Part shown: positions 6,401 through 8,804 of the stretch, piece by piece
How the letters are laid out: each line of letters starts with the position of its first letter
Numbering within the stretch: position 1 is the first letter of the stretch
NCBI GenBank assembly: GCA_958445895.1
Contig: CAUCTV010000053.1
Location: 1 to 8,804 of the forward strand
Origin: an uncultured Collinsella sp.
GTDB lineage: Bacteria; Actinomycetota; Coriobacteriia; Coriobacteriales; Coriobacteriaceae
Length of the DNA stretch: 8,804 nucleotides
Reading direction: 5' to 3'
The notes under the pieces: model-generated
What the model was told of the DNA's origin: nothing
The model's input: the letters and a program-made list of their open reading frames with translations, nothing else
Database searches by the model: none
Made by a program: the position numbers and the translations under genes

Positions 6401-6428
6401 ATATTAGCGTACATATGGCGCGTCCCAA
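6401..6428 (-). promoter_or_regulatory. Putative promoter of the CHAP-domain gene
   Basis: On the minus strand TTGGGA (6423-6428) and TAATAT (6401-6406) are separated by 16 bp and would give a leader of roughly 40 nt. A second candidate -10, TATAAA, lies at 6378-6383 without a good -35. The stretch 6353-6416 carries four ACATAT/ATATGT hexamers, including a TACATAT direct repeat of 12-bp period (6398-6404 and 6410-6416) that overlaps the promoter and might bind a regulator. Confidence 0.4.
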
Positions 6429-6474
6429 CGATTTCCACGAACGGCAGGAAACTACAAGGTCGGCGGCTCGTAAG

Positions 6475-6510
6475 CAATTGTCAAATTTGAGGTAACAATT
6501 GAGCAAGCTC
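6475..6510. repeat. Cluster of short palindromes between divergent genes
   Basis: CAATTGT (6475-6481) and ACAATTG (6495-6501) form an inverted repeat that encloses the start of the perfect palindrome TCAAATTTGA (6481-6490). GAGCAAGCTC (6501-6510) follows directly. The block is AT-rich against a GC-rich background and lies roughly mid-way in the 266-bp gap between the CHAP-domain gene and galE. No gene or standard promoter explains it; a regulator-binding region is possible. Confidence 0.5.
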
Positions 6511-6579
6511 TTATATGAGTACGTTAACATAATCCTCTGCTTTTCCTACAGTGCACCATTTGGGCGTCCCCGCCTGCGC

Positions 6580-6617
6580 TATACTCCCCTCTAGAAGTGT
6601 TCCTGATTCGATAGGAG
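6580..6617 (+). promoter_or_regulatory. Putative galE -10 box and ribosome binding site
   Basis: TATACT at 6580-6585, in the context GCGCTATACT, is a likely -10 box. AGGAG at 6613-6617 sits 5 nt before the ATG at 6623. The -35 is weak (CATTTG at 17 bp). These signals favour the start at 6623 over the in-frame ATG at 6551, which lies upstream of the -10 box. Confidence 0.5.
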
Positions 6618-6622
6618 ACTAC

Positions 6623-7684
6623 ATGTCCAAAGCACTCGACCCCAAAGACACCTGCGTCCTCGTTACCGGTGGCGCCGGCTTTATCGGCTCGCACACCGTC
6701 GTTCAGCTGCTCGAGGGTGGCTACCAGGTCGTCATCGTCGATGATCTCTCCAACTCCAGCGCCGTCGCCGTCGACCGCGTCAAGACCATCGTGGGCGACG
6801 AGGCCGCCAAGAACCTCACCTTCTACGAGGCCAACGTGCTCGACCGCGATGCGATGAACAAGATCTTCGATACCCATCAGATCGACCGTGTCATCCACTT
6901 TGCCGGCTTTAAGGCCGTCGGCGAGTCGGTGAGCAAGCCCGTCGAGTACTACCACAACAACATCGAGAACACCCTGGTGCTCATCGACGTCATGCGCAAC
7001 CATGGCTGCAAGTCCATCATCTTCTCGAGCTCCTCGACCGTCTACGGCGACCCGGACAACCCGCCCGTCACCGAGGAAGACCCCAAGAAGCCCGCAACCA
7101 ACCCCTATGGCTGGACCAAGTGGATGATCGAGCAGATCCTTATGGACGTCCACACCGCCGACCCCGAGTGGGACGTCGTGCTGCTCCGTTACTTCAACCC
7201 CATCGGCGCTCATCCGTCGGGCCTGATCGGCGAGGACCCCAAGGGCATCCCCAACAACCTGGTGCCCTATGTCGCCCAGGTCGCCGTGGGCAAGCTCGAG
7301 GCCGTTCAGGTCTTTGGCAACGACTACCCCACCCCCGACGGCACCGGCGTGCGCGACTACATCCACGTGTGCGATCTGGCCTCTGGTCACGTTGCCGCCC
7401 TTAACTGGATGAACGGCAAGACCGGCGTCGAGATCTTTAACCTGGGCACCGGCACCGGCACCTCGGTACTCGAGGTCGTCGCCGCCTTCTCCAAGGCTTG
7501 TGGCAAGGAGCTGCCCTACGTGATCCGCGAGCGCCGCGCCGGCGACATCGCTGCCAACTGGTGCGATGCCTCCAAGGCCGAGCGCATGATGGGCTGGAAG
7601 GCCCAGTACGACATCGCGGACATGTGCCGCGATAGCTGGAACTGGCAGAGCCACAACCCCAACGGCTTCACCGACGCCGAGTAG
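6623..7684 (+). CDS. galE: UDP-glucose 4-epimerase
   Basis: GalE interconverts UDP-galactose and UDP-glucose with tightly bound NAD in the cytoplasm. It serves the Leloir pathway and supplies UDP-Gal for surface glycans. The 353-residue product has the Rossmann motif TGGAGFIGS (15-23), SSSSTVYG (135-142, with Ser137 as the likely catalytic Ser), the YxxxK pair in YGWTK (Tyr162, Lys166), RYFNPIGAHPSG and DYIHVCDLA, all as in the short-chain dehydrogenase/epimerase family. Length is slightly above the usual 330-340, mainly from a short N-terminal lead and a C-terminal tail. The chosen start follows AGGAG at 5 nt. It appears to be a single-gene unit closed by its own terminator, with no galK or galT in view. 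UDP-GlcNAc epimerase activity cannot be excluded. Confidence 0.96.
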   Translation: MSKALDPKDTCVLVTGGAGFIGSHTVVQLLEGGYQVVIVDDLSNSSAVAVDRVKTIVGDEAAKNLTFYEANVLDRDAMNKIFDTHQIDRVIHFAGFKAVGESVSKPVEYYHNNIENTLVLIDVMRNHGCKSIIFSSSSTVYGDPDNPPVTEEDPKKPATNPYGWTKWMIEQILMDVHTADPEWDVVLLRYFNPIGAHPSGLIGEDPKGIPNNLVPYVAQVAVGKLEAVQVFGNDYPTPDGTGVRDYIHVCDLASGHVAALNWMNGKTGVEIFNLGTGTGTSVLEVVAAFSKACGKELPYVIRERRAGDIAANWCDASKAERMMGWKAQYDIADMCRDSWNWQSHNPNGFTDAE

Positions 7685-7706
7685 CAAAAACCTACATACC
7701 GTTCTT

Positions 7707-7740
7707 GCCCCGATCTCACGTTGTGAGGTCGGGGCTTTTT
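7707..7740 (+). terminator. Intrinsic terminator after galE
   Basis: GCCCCGATCTCAC (7707-7719) pairs with GTGAGGTCGGGGC (7723-7735) over 13 bp, with a single T-G wobble and a GTT loop. It is followed by five T (7736-7740). It starts 22 nt after the galE stop and separates galE from malQ transcriptionally. Confidence 0.93.
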
Positions 7741-7792
7741 CATGGCATGTAGCCATTCGCCGAAAATCGACCAACTTTTTTATCTTGCCTGT

Positions 7793-7819
7793 ACATGTTT
7801 AAACAACATGTTTTACAAT
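7793..7819 (+). promoter_or_regulatory. Repeat-containing promoter region of malQ
   Basis: ACATGTTT occurs twice with a 13-bp period (7793-7800, 7806-7813). The same bases form the inverted repeat CATGTT (7794-7799) / AACATG (7805-7810), with the palindrome GTTTAAAC (7797-7804) across its middle. TACAAT (7814-7819) is the best -10 candidate, giving a leader of about 80 nt. The -35 zone is then filled by the repeats, and TTGCCT (7785-7790) is too far away. This layout suggests control by a dimeric regulator; which one is unknown. Confidence 0.4.
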
Positions 7820-7891
7820 AGGCGTATCGAATCAGAACATCGGAGGCGGACTGCACACCCATCGGCAGGCCGACCCCACAACAAGAAGGTT

Positions 7892-7897
7892 GGTGAG
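7892..7897 (+). promoter_or_regulatory. Ribosome binding site of malQ
   Basis: GGTGAG lies 7 nt before the ATG at 7905. An in-frame GTG at 7893 would add four residues, but its own upstream GAAGG (7885-7889) is only 3 nt away, so ATG 7905 is preferred. Confidence 0.5.
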
Positions 7898-7904
7898 CGC
7901 ATTC

Positions 7905-8804
7905 ATGGAGCGTGCAAGCGGCGTCCTCATGCCCGTCTCATCTCTGCCCGGACCATACGGAATCGGCGGCTTTGGCTGGAATGCCTACGACTTCGTCGAT
8001 TTTCTCGCCTCGTGCAAACAACATTACTGGCAGATTCTGCCCCTTACGACGACCAGCTATGGCGATTCGCCTTATCAGTCGTTCTCGGCCCGCGCAGGCA
8101 ACCCCAACTTTATCGACTTTGCCGAGCTTATCGAGGCAGGGTATCTGGAGCAGCGCGATATCGATGGCGTGTATCTGGGATCCGACCCCAGCAATGTCGA
8201 CTACGGTGCTATCTTTGGCGGCCGCCGTCAGATTCTCGACCGCGCCGCTGAGCGCTTTGCTGCCGACAAGCCGGCCGATTTCGATGACTTTATCCAGGCC
8301 AACGAGGACTGGCTCATCCCCTACTGTGAGTTCATGACCGTCAAAGAGGAGTGCGGTCTCAAGGCGTTTTGGGAGTGGCCCGCGGAGCTCCGCACCCGCG
8401 GCGAGGCTTCCGCCAAGGTCTGCGCCGACCATCCGGCGCGTATGCTCTACCACCAGATGACGCAGTACTTCTTCGATCGCCAGTGGAGCCGCCTCAAGGC
8501 CTATGCCAACGAGCGCGACATTCTCATCATCGGCGACCTGCCCATCTATGTCTCGCGTGACTCCGTCGAGATGTGGGCGACGCCTGAGCTCTTTAAGATC
8601 GACACCGCCGGCAATCCCGTGAGCGTCGCCGGCACGCCGCCCGACCAGTTCTCGGCCACCGGCCAGTACTGGGGCAACCCCATCTACGACTGGGACGCCA
8701 TGGAGTCCGACGGCTTCTCCTGGTGGGAGGGCCGCATTCGCGCCGCCCTCGACATGTACGACGTCATCCGCCTGGATCACTTCCGCGGCTTCGAGGCCTA
8801 TTGG
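7905..8804 (+). CDS. malQ: 4-alpha-glucanotransferase (amylomaltase), 3' end cut by window
   Basis: MalQ transfers alpha-1,4-glucan segments between maltodextrins with release of glucose, a cytoplasmic GH77 enzyme of maltose and glycogen breakdown. The first 300 residues are present of a usual total of about 500, and the frame stays open to the window end. Motifs seen are the N-terminal SGVLMPVSSLPGPYGIG (5-21), WQILPL, GDSPYQSFSARAGNP, GDLPIYV (210-216), GTPPDQFSATGQYWGNPIYD (243-262) and RLDHFRGF (289-296), where Asp291 is the expected nucleophile. The acid/base Glu and the third catalytic Asp would lie beyond the window. The short N-terminus without an extra starch-binding domain resembles the Thermus and plant-plastid type rather than the longer E. 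coli MalQ. It follows galE after a strong terminator, so it has its own promoter. Confidence 0.95.
   Translation, partial: MERASGVLMPVSSLPGPYGIGGFGWNAYDFVDFLASCKQHYWQILPLTTTSYGDSPYQSFSARAGNPNFIDFAELIEAGYLEQRDIDGVYLGSDPSNVDYGAIFGGRRQILDRAAERFAADKPADFDDFIQANEDWLIPYCEFMTVKEECGLKAFWEWPAELRTRGEASAKVCADHPARMLYHQMTQYFFDRQWSRLKAYANERDILIIGDLPIYVSRDSVEMWATPELFKIDTAGNPVSVAGTPPDQFSATGQYWGNPIYDWDAMESDGFSWWEGRIRAALDMYDVIRLDHFRGFEAYW

Noticed and set aside
6524..7774. Open 416-codon minus-strand frame opposite galE
   Set aside because: It is an antisense shadow that runs through the galE terminator and promoter, with Val/Gly/Asp-rich low-complexity translation.

Overview
The window looks like a chromosomal segment of a high-GC Gram-positive gut bacterium, most likely a Coriobacteriia member of the Collinsella type. 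This is inferred from the strongly G/C-ending codons, long antisense shadow ORFs, a bifid-type phosphoketolase, a type II MurB and a Tat-exported coiled-coil cell-wall protein. The assignment rests on reading alone; no database search was possible. The genes are mostly sugar metabolism and cell wall, with no prophage, CRISPR, transposase or defence genes.

Left part (1-3970, minus strand): a LacI-family repressor gene lies upstream of xfp, a full-length xylulose-5-phosphate/fructose-6-phosphate phosphoketolase, in the same orientation. The 204-bp gap between them carries two CpG-centred palindromes whose centres are 21 bp apart, next to a -10 box. The simplest reading is that the repressor controls the phosphoketolase. 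lacI is divergent from murB.

Middle (3971-6356): murB (plus strand, peptidoglycan precursor synthesis) converges on a minus-strand gene for a Tat-exported PcsB/CwlO-like coiled-coil protein with a C-terminal CHAP-like cysteine hydrolase domain. Between them are a two-way hairpin terminator and a 131-bp element with perfect 31-bp inverted arms, a nested hairpin and an alternative fold. This element is the most unusual structure in the window. Its terminal arm ends 8 bp from the hydrolase stop codon.

Right part (6357-8804, plus strand): galE (UDP-glucose 4-epimerase) has a strong 13-bp hairpin terminator. It is followed by malQ (4-alpha-glucanotransferase), which the window end cuts after 300 codons. 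A repeat-rich promoter region lies in front of malQ.

Together, MalQ and GalE feed maltodextrins and galactose or UDP-sugars into hexose metabolism, and Xfp can split fructose-6-P and xylulose-5-P to acetyl phosphate. MurB and the CHAP-domain protein act on wall synthesis and wall cleavage. No gene-free stretch exceeds 300 bp.
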